NCBI GenBank assembly: GCA_025890175.1
Contig: JANPYM010000002.1
Location: 112,757 to 176,756, forward strand
DNA length: 64,000 bases
Direction: 5' to 3'
Origin: Ciborinia camelliae
Taxonomy: Eukaryota; Ascomycota; Leotiomycetes; Helotiales; Sclerotiniaceae
The translations under genes were made by a program, and so were the position numbers. The notes below the pieces were generated by a model. That model made no database searches and was not told the DNA's origin. It worked only from the letters and a program-made list of their open reading frames with translations. How positions within the stretch are numbered: the stretch's first letter is position 1; each line of letters opens with the position of its first letter. This document shows positions 34,891 through 47,112 of this stretch, one piece after another.

Positions 34891-37827
34891 GCGGAGCCGC
34901 TTGAGTAGGTAGCATTTCTGCCAGCACAAAGATCAAAGCAATGCCAAAGTCTTTGGCAATCGATCGGAAAACTTTTCCAAGGCCACGGGGTCGACATCTC
35001 AATTGTTGTCACTAAAACATTGAGATTTCGAAAGATGGTTATGTTTGTAGCTAGGCGTTGCGCACGCAGGCTAATAAATGAAAACGATTCTGGGGCTTCA
35101 TAACCAGGACGTGAAAAAGTTTAGTCTGTAACCGTGAGAGACGGAATGTTCTCTGGATTGCTGCCAGTGATTGTGGCCATGGTTCTTTGCTACAATGAGA
35201 TCTGTATTCTATAGAAGCCGGGCGCAAATGCAAAAGGGGAAACGGAAACTGTCACGGACAAACAATTTGTTTGAAACAAATTAATCAATCATCCGAACAA
35301 ATCAAACTTCTGACTGCTGGCTCATGGTAAACATGCAAGGTACGCAAAGCACGCAAATCATGCAAGCCTCATCCCAACAAACGGGATACTCTGCTCTATA
35401 ATTTTGATCCGGCATCTTGCCTGGCAGCGCCAAAAAGGCAAAATTGGCCATGTTTTGACATTCTCCTCATTCTCCTCGACCGTAATTTGAATTTTTGGAA
35501 ACCTGGTAGATAATGGTCGGAATGAGCCCTTTTTAGAAAATCCCAAAATATAAATCTTTTTTTGTTGGAAAATCCAAAAAGAATTAAGAGTAGAGATGCA
35601 ACTATGTTTGAAGATTTAGCCATTTTTCGTTTTGGAAAATTTATAAGAGACAACTTTTAAGAAGAGAAAAAGAAAGAAAAGGGGAGACGTGGGACGAACT
35701 TAGGATGGAGACCCAAACCGAGGGCTACAGCTTAATCAGATGTATATTTAGTTATATTGTGTTTGAAAACGTGAGCATTGGCCCTGACGAGCGTGGAAGA
35801 CCGTTCTTTCTTTGACGTTCCAGCCCTCTAATGTTCTATCCAGACCTAGTACTCTTATGGATTTCGATTTCGATTTTGATTTCGATGCATTCCTTCTGCA
35901 TTATGAAATAGTCAACGGGGTGGCAAAAAATCCCTAACGCTGTTCATTTAAGATGCTAGATGATGTTCCTGCTGGTAAATATGTGTTGATATAAAGTAGT
36001 TCTACATACACTAGCTCGATACACAATAATATAATCGTTAAAAATATGTACGGACTTCGTTCCCGCAATCTACAAATAACGATGTAATAAATTACAATGA
36101 AATAATTGCCTTCTTGAACCCCAGGAAAAGGTATCCCTAATCACCCCATAGCCATTACATACTTCAACATCCTCAGCACCAAACTTCGGTCACTGTGGTG
36201 TTCTGAACAGCTAATGTTTAAGTTGAGGATCTACCATCTCCATACTCCACAACCCCACGGTCTCGCACTTGATAAAGACCTTCCCGGTCTTGACTGTTGT
36301 GGATAGGATTGGCAGATCCTTCATCAACTTTGACTGTCTGGAGAATGACTGCAGACTTGTACAGCCAGATCTGAAACAACTGCTGTTGGGGAAAGATCCC
36401 CGGGAGACTTTCTAGCACGCAGTTCATCACTAATATGATACTCGACGCCATGAACTCACGGGTATATCTAGTATATAAGCAATAACCGAGGATGCATATA
36501 TACATAAGTATGAATGATGGAGTGATGTGACGAGGAATATTGAAAGAAGAACAATCCGAACCAAACTCTTGATTCTGACACGGGCCATCTTGAAAGTCCT
36601 GGAGTATTATAGAACACCGGGCTAATGAATATAATATCACAGAAGCAGACAATTCCTTCGGCAACGGGTCAAGGAGAGGTCCGTGGAGGAGATTTGGACC
36701 TGGAGGATTGATTGAGAAATTATCAATAACATGACACATTATAAGAAAAAAGAACTTTCTTTTTTTAAATTATAATTTGCAAAATAATAAAAGGATCTCT
36801 TTATATGAATAATACTCAAATATTTGCAGGGGAAATCACTTTCTGGTCCTTCCATTTCCATTATTAGCGTGATGTTCTGACTTGAGACTCTGTTTAAAGC
36901 TGATGGATGGATGAATGGCTGGCGTGACGTGTTTCAACGGCGAGCGTGACAACCCCAATAAGTATTCGACAATAAATAAATTGCAACCCCAGTTAATTGA
37001 ACGATCGAAAGATTTGCGCTCCTATGATTCATAGCAGTCGTAATATTTCCATGTGTTCAATTCATATAAAAGCATCCGCATATTCTTTTTTTTTTTAGGT
37101 CTCACTACGACCACGTCACGTAACGGTGACGTTCTAAATACGAGGAATAAATTGAATTGAATGAATGCCCTTTGTTTTATAGAAGTTCATTACTTGGCCA
37201 TCGCACGAATTAATTCCCAACTCGAACTTCGACTGTTTAAATTTGAAGACATGAAGACGGAGAATTTTCGAGTTTTAAAAGGGAGAAAAATATTGTGAAG
37301 TAGGAGTACAGTATAGAAAATGGTGATTTCGGAGAGGGAGGGGTTTGGTAGTTATGCTTGGGCCAATTAGGTAATCTTACATAATATAATGTACACGGTC
37401 CAACATGGAATTTGTTGATGTCACTCCGAATCCACTCACTCACAACATTACATGCATTTGATATCCATATCAAATGCAATCACTCTATTTTTCATCTGCG
37501 TTTTCTCTTTTTGAGGATACAAATGGTTTGTTGAGTATCTAGGTAGGTTATGATTTTAACTTTGACCACAGGAAACGCAAGGGAAGATTTTCCCCATGTT
37601 TTTATGAATGTGGGGAGGGACAAAATATGTGGCCTGGTGACATAGGTAGGTAGGTAGGTTAAGGTTAAGGTTGAGTAAACCAAGACAATGCGGAGATCAC
37701 ACTGTATGGTCAACAGGCTCTCTTGCCTCTCCTTGGAATCTGAACATCAAAGCACTCACTGGTTTAGTTATCATATCTATGATCATGATTTAACAGCAGA
37801 AGTCTACAACTTACAACGAACCCAACC
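34891..37827. other. Intergenic, 2.9 kb
   Basis: Farther upstream parts of the ABC transporter may be present but too decayed to recognise (34.9-35.2 kb). Open frames at 35396-35653 and 36218-36739 have no family features. A poly-T tract lies at 37087-37098, and TAGG repeats at 37645-37660 precede the phosphatase gene. Confidence 0.45.
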
Positions 37828-39153
37828 ATGGCAAACTCTTCAGAAATGAAGGCATTAAGTTTATATTTCTTGACCTTCAATTGCGGTCTTACTCTAATCG
37901 ATACTGATGCGTTTGCTTCTCAACTCTTCAATGGCCTCGCATCCCCTCAGTTACCAGACCTTCTCGTTCTCTCCTTGCAAGAAATTGCGCCGATGCCATA
38001 CTCTCTTATAGGCGGCTCTTATCTGGTACCATATTTCAATAGATTTCACGATGCGGTCGAAAAAGCTTCAAAGAAGGTATCAAATGACGGATCGACATAT
38101 ACTTCGATAGCAGCACGAAATGTTGGTTTGACGGGAATTATGATATTTGCAAAAGATCCGACACTCATACAAGATTTAGAGGCTGGTGAGATTGGAGTAG
38201 GGGCTTGGTCGATGGGAAATAAAGGGGCGATTGGAATACGATTCACATATGGAAATGGCAACACCTCAACCGAATTAACATTCGTTGCGGCACATCTTGC
38301 TGCTATGGAAGAAGAACTGCAAAGGCGAAATGAAGATTGGAAGAACATTGTCCGCGGATTGGTATTTTATTCAACGACCTCGAACCACGGCTCAAATTTA
38401 CCCCAACGTGACGAAGATAGGCCATTATTGTCCATATCACCACAAGATGCGTCAATCTATAAATCTACATCCCATCTCTTTTTTGGCGGCGACCTAAACT
38501 ATCGAACCTCCATTATTTCACCAGCGCCAAATGATCATATCGACTCATTCCCACAACCGGACGATTCCACGTCCTCCCCTAAACATTACTCGAGATTATT
38601 CGAAAATGATCAACTCAACCAAGAACGATTAGCTGGTCGAACTTGTCATGGACTTATCGAAGCCCCCGTCTCCTTCCCACCTACATACAAATATAAATCT
38701 GAAGGGCCATTCATGACATCTGATGATGAGTTGAACAAATGGCCATGGGCAAAGCATAGGTGGCCCAGTTGGTGCGATAGAATTTTATACCTGGATATGC
38801 CATCTTGGATACAACAGGGAAATCCACCAGTCAAAATCATCACGAATAAATATTCTGCACTACCTCTCCTTCCAACATCGGATCATAGAGCTGTAGCTTT
38901 GGATGTAACGATTCCTCTGTTGCCTATTCCAGAACCTGCAGAAGGAGAAGGGGGAGGTGATCCAAGGGTAAAAATGCCATTTGATATCGATATTGATTGG
39001 AAGAAGAAGAGAGAAAGAGCTAGGATGATGGAATTAGTGGTGGGATTCACATTATACTTTGTGAGTACGAAGGAGGGGGCTGTTCTATTCAGCGCAATGA
39101 TTGTTGGTGGTGTGGGGGCAATATATGTTTTTAAGGCGGTTTTTAGTGCTTGA
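37828..39153 (+). CDS. Inositol polyphosphate 5-phosphatase, tail-anchored, Inp54-like
   Basis: Intronless, 441 aa. All IPPc-domain motifs are present: LTFNCG, LSLQEIAP, GNKGAIGIRF, VAAHLAA, FFGGDLNYR, WPSWCDRILY and TSDHRAVALD. These include the metal-binding Glu and Asp and the catalytic His. After a Lys/Arg/Glu-rich linker, the C-terminus ends in a hydrophobic segment (ALFSAMIVGGVGAIYVFK-like), matching the tail anchor of yeast Inp54, an ER PtdIns(4,5)P2 5-phosphatase. It lacks the Sac1 domain of synaptojanin-type enzymes. Substrate and location are inferred from that similarity. Confidence 0.9.
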   Translation: MANSSEMKALSLYFLTFNCGLTLIDTDAFASQLFNGLASPQLPDLLVLSLQEIAPMPYSLIGGSYLVPYFNRFHDAVEKASKKVSNDGSTYTSIAARNVGLTGIMIFAKDPTLIQDLEAGEIGVGAWSMGNKGAIGIRFTYGNGNTSTELTFVAAHLAAMEEELQRRNEDWKNIVRGLVFYSTTSNHGSNLPQRDEDRPLLSISPQDASIYKSTSHLFFGGDLNYRTSIISPAPNDHIDSFPQPDDSTSSPKHYSRLFENDQLNQERLAGRTCHGLIEAPVSFPPTYKYKSEGPFMTSDDELNKWPWAKHRWPSWCDRILYLDMPSWIQQGNPPVKIITNKYSALPLLPTSDHRAVALDVTIPLLPIPEPAEGEGGGDPRVKMPFDIDIDWKKKRERARMMELVVGFTLYFVSTKEGAVLFSAMIVGGVGAIYVFKAVFSA

Positions 39154-40200
39154 GAATCAGGTTATGGGATCCAATATATGGGGCTATGGTTTATAAGGCT
39201 GGGAGAGGCGTTCTCGGAGATATATAATCGAGGGCAAAGGTTTCGATCACGGGCACAGTTGTGGTGAGTAAATACTTAATATTTATACAGTCAAACCACA
39301 TCAGATCTCAGGCCTCATAAAATCTTCTGTGGCACATGTTACAACTTTGATGCCCTGATTGGTGTTTGTTGCTTGGGATTGACGAGGCATGAGGCATGCG
39401 GCACGCTGAGGTTCTACGAATTCTATTCAGATTACTCGAGTGAGCTAATCTGATCCAACCCCAATAGCATTTAGACTAGAAGAAATGAGTTAGTGTAAGT
39501 GTATTTATTTCCTCCATCTCTTCATTTCTTGTCTCTCCGAGAATACAATCATTTGTTTCGCTAGGTGCCTACCTATATCACTTGACAAGCGGCTTCATTA
39601 TCCAAAGAAACTCCAATCTTCGCACTCGGCGATGAATAACTAGCAGCCGGTATTGCCTCCGTTACCTCATTATATCAATAACACTAATCAAGAATACTCA
39701 TTCTCAGAGATGGATACATCAAGAAGATTAATAAGTCACGAAGAGTTCTGAAGTTAAGTCACTGTTTCCTTTTAAGAATGCCACCGCCAAATTACCAATG
39801 GAACGGATAGATAGATCAGATACCTGCTGCGTGGATTTAAGACTCTACTCGGAGGTGGTCTTGTGCGTCGGATTTTTCTCGATATCAATTTCAATACAGC
39901 TTTGGTTCGGATAGGGTCGTAAGATTTGTTTGCTGAGGATATACTGTCAATTAGATGCTAAGTTATATCATATAAGACCTCTCCTTTTTTTGCGTACGGC
40001 AGGTGAGATATGGTATATCATGGTGGATGGCTTTGATTGGGATTTGTGGTGGGGGGGGTTTTGATTGGTTTTTCTGTATTGGATCTCACACGGCTAAATC
40101 TCCGATATAAAAAGAAGAAAAGCAACTCCTCTTCCAATCCTTCGAATCTCAACCGAAAAAAATACCCTCTTGTCATCTCTCGATAATACCTGGTTTGGGT

Positions 40201-40209
40201 TTATCTGAT
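40201..40209 (-). promoter_or_regulatory. Iron-GATA factor consensus site (SreA type)
   Basis: TTATCTGAT is the reverse complement of ATCAGATAA, an exact match to the ATCWGATAA consensus described for fungal iron-repressing GATA factors (SreA/SRE/Urbs1). It is about 1.3 kb upstream of the transporter start. Confidence 0.5.
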
Positions 40210-40888
40210 CAGCACGATCATATACATGTAGTCATAGACTCGTAATAAATAACAAAAATGGATCTACCCCCATAATTATGAACCTTCCCGGGACCGCCCC
40301 TCACTTGCTTGTAAGTTGTCTGCTGCTAAAGAGGGCCAAGTGTATGGTCCGGACGGGTAAATCATTTGCACATAGGAATGATCCGTGAAAAATTGAGATC
40401 CACTTAGTTTCCGAAAATCCAAATGCGTTGTTTTTCATGGTGATGATTTGATGGCGCGGTTATATCTCTCTGATACCTACCTACCTACCTGTATCTACTG
40501 GCTATCCTGGTAGTAGATCATTCCATTAGCGGGAGGTAGTAGATGGGCTGAGAAATTTCATTTTCTTGGCCATGCTGAGGATCTTGATATTAGATAAAAA
40601 TTACGAAGCTTAGGTACCTAGACCTGGATTAGTTCCATGATCTGATCAATCTGATTAGATTATCTGTTTCGTTTAATCTTGAAGGGGCCCGTTTAAAGAG
40701 GGGTTCAATCAATATTCTATAAGGAGTCGAAACTTCCTTCAATATCAAACACATGTTCCGATTTTCCCCATTGGATATCGGTATCGTAATGGTGGTAATA
40801 TGTTATCATTACTGTAACTAGTCTAACTTCTAAGTAGGTAATTGGGATATTGGTCTCCTGTCATCCCAGATGATTGATGAAAATTTTG

Positions 40889-40902
40889 ATCAGATTAGAT
40901 AA
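40889..40902 (+). promoter_or_regulatory. Paired GATA-like site upstream of the siderophore transporter
   Basis: ATCAGATTAGATAA, an imperfect extended iron-GATA motif, about 620 bp upstream of the transporter start. Further GATT/GATA clusters lie near 40640-40670. Confidence 0.35.
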
Positions 40903-41522
40903 AAGGTAAGATCTTAGGTCAATGATCCCCACTTCGACCCCACCTTGTTGACTTTAACCAGCTAATCAACTATGTTCTCCGGTAGTAGTTAACCTATTCG
41001 ACCCATTCAAGCTAAATTCCCCTTGTTCGTTAGCCCGTCTTGCTTCGGGGAGAATTCCATTCTGGGGAAGAATTGCGTTTGGAAAAGATTTCCTCATCCA
41101 TTGATGCGTGTGTAATGTTTAGCTACAAGGAATCTTGCCGTCTCATTTGCTTTTCCCTGCCTACCTTGTCTGGAGTATCTTGTCATTATTGTTGAATCTG
41201 TCGCGTCCTCATCCACATTGCAGTCAGTGAGCCTCGTTACATATCGCTAGTTGGCGACACTCCCTCCGTTGGAATAGTCTTGGCTGTCTCAAGCACACGG
41301 CAACATGCGCCAATTCTGTACCTGGTCCTAGTTGCGGATGTAGGGGGATTTGCATGTGGATGTGGATAGACTTACTGTCAGGTAGGTCCAGATTTAAGTA
41401 TTGGTAGTGGCGGCCTCCTTCCATCGTTCACCTATAGTTTTATGTTTCCTCCATTCTTACTCTGTTGTGATCTTCTTTTCATTGAGTTCTGAAAGTCTTT
41501 GCGGCATCGACCAACCGCAATT

Positions 41523-43534
41523 ATGACAGCATTCTCAAAGTTCAGACCTGGACATCGTCGAAAGGATACAGATGATATCATCAATGAAAGTCCAGGAGTA
41601 GCTTCAGTTAATTTCCCACCTTCGAACGAAAAGAACACAACATTCAGTGGTACCAACGATGTCATCTCTCCAAGCAATGGCAATGATGGACCAATATCAG
41701 AGCAAGACGAAAAGGATGCTTTACCGACCGAAAATGCACAACGTGGTGTTCAAGAAGTTGAGGCAGCAGCCTTGACATGGACAAAACCATATCTCATCGC
41801 GGTTTTTATAAAGTAAGTCACAACTTGTCGTCTTTGTATCCAGATATGGCAACTAAACTATTTAATCATAGCATGTGGTTTCTTTACTTTGTCAATGCCA
41901 TGCAATCTTCAATCTGTTACAATCTTATTCCGTTCGCCACGAGCGCGTTCGAATCACATTCTTTAATCACCGTCATCAATATTATTGCCAACGCGATGAC
42001 AGCTTCGATGTACATCCCACTTGCGAAGCTGTTGGATCTCTGGGGTCGTGCTGAGGGATTCCTTCTCATGGTGTTCTTTGCCACTATCGGATTGATCATG
42101 ATGGCTGCGTGCAATGGCATCGCTACTTTCTGTGCCGCGCAGGTACTACCCCACCGTACTAATCTATGCACCTCCAACATGCTAATAACCACGCTCTAGG
42201 TCTTTTACTCCATTGGTTTCGGAGGCTTAACTTACAGTATTGATGTCATGACTGCCGATGTTTCGAAGTTGAAGAATCGAGGTCTCGCATATGCTTTCAC
42301 CTCTTCCCCATACATCATTACAGCATTTGCTGGACCTAAGCTTTCTGATGATTACTACTACAATATCAACTGGAGATGGGGATTTGGTACTTTTGCCATC
42401 ATCTTGCCATTTGTAGCCGCACCTCTATACATCATTTTGAAGATGAATATCAGGAAAGCAGAAAACAGAGGTGTTTTGCTTAGAGAAAGCAGTGGCCGCA
42501 CTCTTTCGGAAAATTTCTGGCATTATTTTGTGGAACTTGATGGTGAGTCGTGTTTCTTTGATGCTCCTGTGCATATTTGACATTGTATTGACTTTTGCGC
42601 AGCCTTTGGTGTTGTGCTCTTCGCTGGGGGTTTCACTGTATTCTTGCTACCATTCACACTTGCCGACACTGCGCCTAATGGTTGGAAAACGGATTACATC
42701 ATTGCCATGATCGTCGTTGGATTCGTCGCCCTTGTTCTATTTGCTCTCTACGAGGTTTACTTCGCCAGAACACCTTTCCTGGATGTGAACCTTTTAGCAA
42801 ACCGAACTGTTATCGGCGCATGTCTACTTGATTTGACTTATCAAATATCTTACTACTGCTGGAACAGCTACTTTACGTCTTTCCTACAAGTTGTCAACAA
42901 CTTAACTCTTGCAGAGGCAGGATATGTAAGCGATACATTCGACGTCGTTTCTGGCATTCTTCTCTTGGCTGTCGGTTTTTTGATCCGCAGGACCGGATAC
43001 TTCAAGTGGCTTTTATTGGTCGCGGTTCCCATCTACGTTCTCGCTCAAGGACTCATGATCTACTTCCGTCAACCAAGCCAAAGCATCGGCTACATCGTCA
43101 TGTGTCAAATCCTGATCTCAATTGGAGGAAGTATGTTCATCATCTGCGAGCAAATAGCATGTCTCGCCGCCTCGGACCATCAACACGTCGCCGCCATCCT
43201 CGCCTTACTCTACGTTGTGGGAAATACCGGCGGTGCCATTGGAAACACCATTTGTGGTGCCATCTGGACCAACACATTCCCGCAAGCACTCATGCGATAT
43301 CTACCGGACTCGGCTCTGTCGGATTTCGATACGATTTATGGGGATTTGTCAACCCAACTATCTTACCCCATGGGAAGCGAGACGAGACTCGCCATTCAAC
43401 ATGCATATGGCTACGCTCAGGAGAGAATGCTCATCGCGGGAACTGCCATCATTAGTCTAGCATTCATTTGGGTTTTGATGATTAAGAATATTAACCTCAA
43501 AGAAAAGGACCAAGTGAAGGGAACGGTCTTCTAA
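41523..43534 (+). CDS. MFS siderophore-iron transporter (SIT/ARN family)
   Basis: Four exons, 41523-41812, 41872-42142, 42200-42542 and 42603-43534, give 611 aa. A hydrophilic N-terminal tail of about 85 residues precedes many membrane segments, compatible with the 14-TM DHA/SIT layout. Recognisable family segments are TKPYLIAVFINMWFLYFVNAMQ (split by intron 1), AKLLDLWGRAEGF, SIGFGGLTYSIDVMTADVS, WRWGFGTFAIILP, TYQISYYCWNSYFTSFLQVV and GNTGGAIGNTICGAIWTNTFP. These fit MirB/Sit1-type importers of ferric hydroxamate siderophores. Its neighbour is a SidJ-like esterase on the same strand 940 bp downstream, so import and intracellular iron release are encoded side by side. Confidence 0.93.
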
Positions 43535-44474
43535 GTTTGAAATACGGCTTGCACTACTATAGTCGTATAATACTGAGTGTCGCCGTGACGCGGCGATTCC
43601 ATAAAATTTCATTACCGCTCTTTTTGACCATTGGCAGGTCCTAGTACTTCACATGTCATAATATTAAAAGTTTTTGTATACCCTGAATGTTATCTCGTCT
43701 CCTCCTTCTCATTCTGGTGACCCTAGTAGCCGAGCTCCGACATCGTCTTCTACTATTAATTTCGAGTCGGTAGGATGACCCAGAGAACCAATGCTTGCTG
43801 ATGAGTGAAAATAGCTTCGCTTCATTCCCAACTCCCTAGATCCCACGAAAAATAATGATGCATACTTCCCACGCTCAAGCAATCTCAAAAATACCATTCT
43901 CATGATTTCGTACATAATCAGATACTCCCCCCTAGATATCTATTACGTACACTCCGCTTCTAGCCGGGGTAAATACCTAGTATCACCTTATTGGTAACAT
44001 CGGATGTCCCTCTTCATGCAAGCGAGGTAGGTTACAGTACATTAGCGTCATCTGATTAGATTAAATCAAATATAATCTTATCTGATCCGCTCAAATCAAT
44101 CGGTCTTTTTCACCCCTCAATCCTTGAACATTGGTTTCTTTTTCCTAGAAGTAGCATCCTTCCATCCCGGATATCTGTGGGCATACATACCGTACATACG
44201 CAACACATCCGATCTCGGAATATTTATTTGATTGTTTTTCTTGAAAATCATCCATGGGGTGTTGATTTGTTTGAGTAAAAATTCATCCCACTCTTTTTTT
44301 CCAACCGGAATAGTCAGACTACTCTTGACATACCGTTAATAGCTACATCAACCCGGTCGCCCGATCATCGAGTACCAACTCAGTAAATCAAGAGCCGAGT
44401 CCATTCTTCAATTGTATTGTTTTCTTCTGGAGTCAACAATCTATACATTCTCTATTTGGCATTCATATTCCATA
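43535..44474. promoter_or_regulatory. Intergenic between siderophore transporter and sidJ
   Basis: Contains the sidJ promoter. The segment 44048-44090 is dense in GATT/GATA-like words on both strands and includes one exact iron-GATA consensus. A minus-strand frame at 43709-43915 is not convincing. Confidence 0.5.
44078..44086 (-). promoter_or_regulatory. Iron-GATA factor consensus site (SreA type)
   Basis: TTATCTGAT, the reverse complement of ATCAGATAA, 389 bp upstream of the sidJ start. It is the same exact 9-mer as at 40201 upstream of the transporter. Confidence 0.55.
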
Positions 44475-45589
44475 ATGGGCTCTAAGTTCTGGCCCAAAGG
44501 CGGCCTTCCAGGTATCCTCCATCATTATGTGTGCTATACTATTCGATCACTGCTTATATGGTTATAAACATTCAGCTAACAAATGTATAGACTGAAACCC
44601 TCGTAACATTTGAATATACATCCGGAACCATCGCTAAACCTCATAGTCTTCTATTCATCGGAGGACTAGGAGATGGTCTCGCGACCACATCTTTCATGGC
44701 TGATATTGTCACAGCTTTACAGCCCACTCCATGGTCACTCTTTTCATTGAATCTCTCCTCGTCGTATGCTCAATGGGGCACTTCTCATCTCGATCGAGAT
44801 TCAGATGAGATTGCAGAATGTTTACGCTATATCCAAGAGTACAAGAGCGCCCAGTATCAAAACGGCAAAATCGTACTCATGGGACATTCTACCGGATCCC
44901 AAGTTGTCCTCCACTATCTACATAAACCCAATCCCCACACCAGCACTCCAATCTTCGATCCCCATCTCAAACATAGTATCCGTCCCGTTCTCGACGGAGC
45001 AATCATGCAAGCACCCATCTCGGATCGAGAGGCCATCCACTCAGTCCTACGAGACGGACTTGGAAAACGATCCGCGAGCCAATGTCAAGCCGCATTCCGT
45101 CAAATCCAAGAGATATCAAAAGATGCGGCCAAGCGTGATCAATCCATCGATATCATCCTCCCCATGACCTTAACAAGCCAAATCGGGTACGGCAACACGC
45201 CCATCAGCTGTCGACGGTTCATGAGTCTGGCGAGTCCCACGAGTCCCCAGCGACCCGCAGAAGACGATTTATTCAGTTCGGATCTCAGCGACGAGCAACT
45301 CTCCCAAACCTTTGGCATGATCAAGTCTCGCGGTTTGTTGAGGGGTCGGTTGGTGGTTTTTTATTCCGGGGCTGATCAGGCGGTTCCTGGGTGGGTTGAT
45401 AAGGAGAAGTTGTTGGGGAGGTGGAGACATGCCGCGGATCATGGGGGCATAGATCACGTTTGGGATGAGGAGTTTTCGGCCATTATTCCGGGCGCGAGTC
45501 ATGCGTTGAGTAATGATGATCAGGCGGGTCCAAGAAAAGTTCTCGTGGATAAGTTGTTGGGCTATGTGCAGCGGATAGAGCGGAATTGA
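44475..45589 (+). CDS. sidJ: SidJ-like fusarinine C esterase (DUF1749 alpha/beta hydrolase)
   Basis: Two exons, 44475-44528 and 44591-45589, give 350 aa. The donor at 44529 (GTGTGC) was preferred to the GTATCC at 44512 because only it gives an open join and restores the family-like start MGSKFWPKGGLPGILHHYTE. Family segments are LLFIGGLGDGLATTSFMADI, LMGHSTGSQVVLHYL (nucleophile Ser in GHSTG), LDGAIMQAPISDREAI, SEDDLFSSDLSD-like (PAEDDLFSSDLSDEQLSQTF), YSGADQAVP and IPGASHALSNDDQ (probable catalytic His). In A. fumigatus, SidJ hydrolyses fusarinine C after uptake to free iron. It ends GYVQRIERN; the DNA encoding that end recurs at 61.8 kb. Confidence 0.92.
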
Positions 45590-45662
45590 GAGCTTTGGGA
45601 AGATTTGCGGGTGCAATTGACGCTAGGCATATTTTCTTGCGTCGGTCCCTTTCGTTCGAGTT
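45563..45662 (+). repeat. Direct repeat, copy A (sidJ 3' end and 3' UTR)
   Basis: Segment covering the last codons of sidJ and about 70 bp downstream, sharing ATGTGCAGCGGATAGAG, TTTGGGAAGAT and GCATATTTTCTTGC in the same order with 61793-61890. Confidence 0.8.
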
Positions 45663-45964
45663 CCTGGAATAAGTATTTAGAGATAAAACAAATACATCGA
45701 AAGAAAATGAAGCATCGATCTTACTTGCCGTTTTTTTTGCACTTTGATGACCTCTACTACTACTCCACAGAGCAGGAAGATCTATATAAGAGATATCATT
45801 TCCTTGGGATATAAAGTTTCACGCTCAATACAACTATTCCTTAATTACATAGTTACGAGAAGCACAACCGGTTATTATATCGTTGATGGAACCCCTACTT
45901 GAAGTCTGGTCTAAACCACCTCGAGATATCTCTTGACACTTCATGTGACCTAAGAGGCGACTCT
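45663..45964. other. Intergenic
   Basis: Downstream of sidJ; no gene is supported before the amidase remnant. Confidence 0.5.
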
Positions 45965-46437
45965 CGTAACAGATTTCTTGAATGAGAATATACTAGGTGC
46001 AATGATAGCGGAGTAGTTCGCGACGATCTTGTTGAAGATAGGTCGCATCTTTGTGTATTTATCCCAGGCCTCTATTCTTTCTTTACGAGTATAGTTGAAT
46101 ACGTTTTCGACCAGCCCACGAATTTCCGGAGCCAACTTCGTTTGGTCGATCCGATCGATACTCTCTGAGGAAGGACTCTTGGGCGTCGCTGTTGCCAAGT
46201 ACAGTGTGTATCCGTTTCAAAGAACCAAGATCGTTGAATTCCTCGGGAAATGGCACTTCTTCGACCTTTATCCCATGGCTTTTCAGAATCCGGGTAGCTT
46301 TCTCCAAGGCAGCAATCGTCCCAGGTCCAGCCTGGGGCCAAACTGGAGTTTTGATGAGAGCAACTCGAGCTTCTTTCATTGGTATATCTACGAGAGGTCC
46401 ATCTTCATGGAGACCAAAGACATCTCATCCACGGTCA
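45965..46437 (-). pseudogene. Amidase remnant (C-terminal part)
   Basis: Minus-strand frame from 46437 reads VFGLHEDGPLVDIPMKEARV, then LIKTPVWPQAGPGTIAALEK, HGIKVEEVPFPEEFNDL and ESFLREYR. After a frameshift near 46150 it continues IDQTKLAPEIRGLVENVFNY, TRKERIEAWDKYTKMRP and ends by about 45965. This is the C-terminal half of an amidase-signature enzyme (amd2/GatA-like). The Ser-Ser-Lys catalytic half is absent: at 46438 the sequence turns into WD40 coding on the other strand. Confidence 0.75.
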
Positions 46438-47112
46438 ACCACCGTATTCTCACTAGACAGTAGTCTGCTCGCCTCATGTTCAGCGGATACAACAATAAGA
46501 CTCTGGAATATAGCCCCAGAAGCCGCAGTACTAGCTGGGACGCTTAGAGGCCATATAGACACGGTGAATTCGGTTGCATTCTCCTCGGACGGCTGTCTAC
46601 TCGTATCCTGCTTGGCAGACACAACTATACGGCTCTGGAGCATAAAAGGAACTCCGCGCGGGAGTATCAAGGGCCATTTGCTTTCCGTCAACTCGGCTTC
46701 ATTCTCGCCAGATAACAAGCTGATAATTTCATGTTCGGACGACGAGACGATTAGAATCTGGAATTCGGAAACAAAATGCGCACAAAGCACTCTGGAACTG
46801 GATCTACCTGTGCACAGCGTATCGTTCTCCAGTTGCGGACAATATATCAAGACTGATAGGGGCGTGTTAGACATTGGTTCTTTCCCATCTTCTTCTCCTT
46901 TCGATGATAGACGAACTTCCCTTGCTTCAGATTGTCCTCATACACTTTTCGCAAAGAAGGATTGGTTGAGGAGAAAGATAGAAAATGTTCGATGGCTTCC
47001 TGGTGAGTATCATGCGACGAGTGTGGGTACTTGGGGGAATATGGTGGTTCTGAGACACTCGTCGGGGAGTATTTCGTTCATCCGTTTTTATTTTGTTTTT
47101 ATTAGTATTTAA
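46438..47112 (+). pseudogene. WD40 C-terminal remnant of a NACHT/HET-E-like (NLR) protein
   Basis: Open frame reading SLLASCSADTTIRLWNIA, LRGHIDTVNSVAFSSDGCLL, IKGHLLSVNSASFSPDNKLI and SCSDDETIRIWNS, then VRWLPGEYHATSVGTWGNMVVLRHSSG-like sequence and a stop at 47110-47112. Three and a half WD blades and a tail of the sort that closes fungal NLR-type WD40 proteins remain. No NACHT, HET or Goodbye-like N-terminus precedes it. The frame runs open through the antisense of the amidase remnant to an ATG at 46192, so automatic annotation may report a chimeric protein there. Confidence 0.72.

Larger units (their letters stand above)
39154..41522. other. Long intergenic region upstream of the siderophore transporter
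   Basis: No coding sequence is supported in 2.4 kb. It carries several GATA-type sites, the best listed separately, and CCTA repeats at about 40475-40490. It is probably the iron-responsive promoter of the transporter. Confidence 0.5.

Noticed and set aside
44512..44590. GTATCC donor for the sidJ intron
   Set aside because: It gives phase 1 and a stop directly after the acceptor; the GTGTGC donor at 44529 is in phase and restores the family N-terminus.
46192..47112. A single 306-aa WD40 protein starting at 46192
   Set aside because: Its first 80 residues are antisense to recognisable amidase sequence, so the frame is a chance extension of the WD40 remnant.
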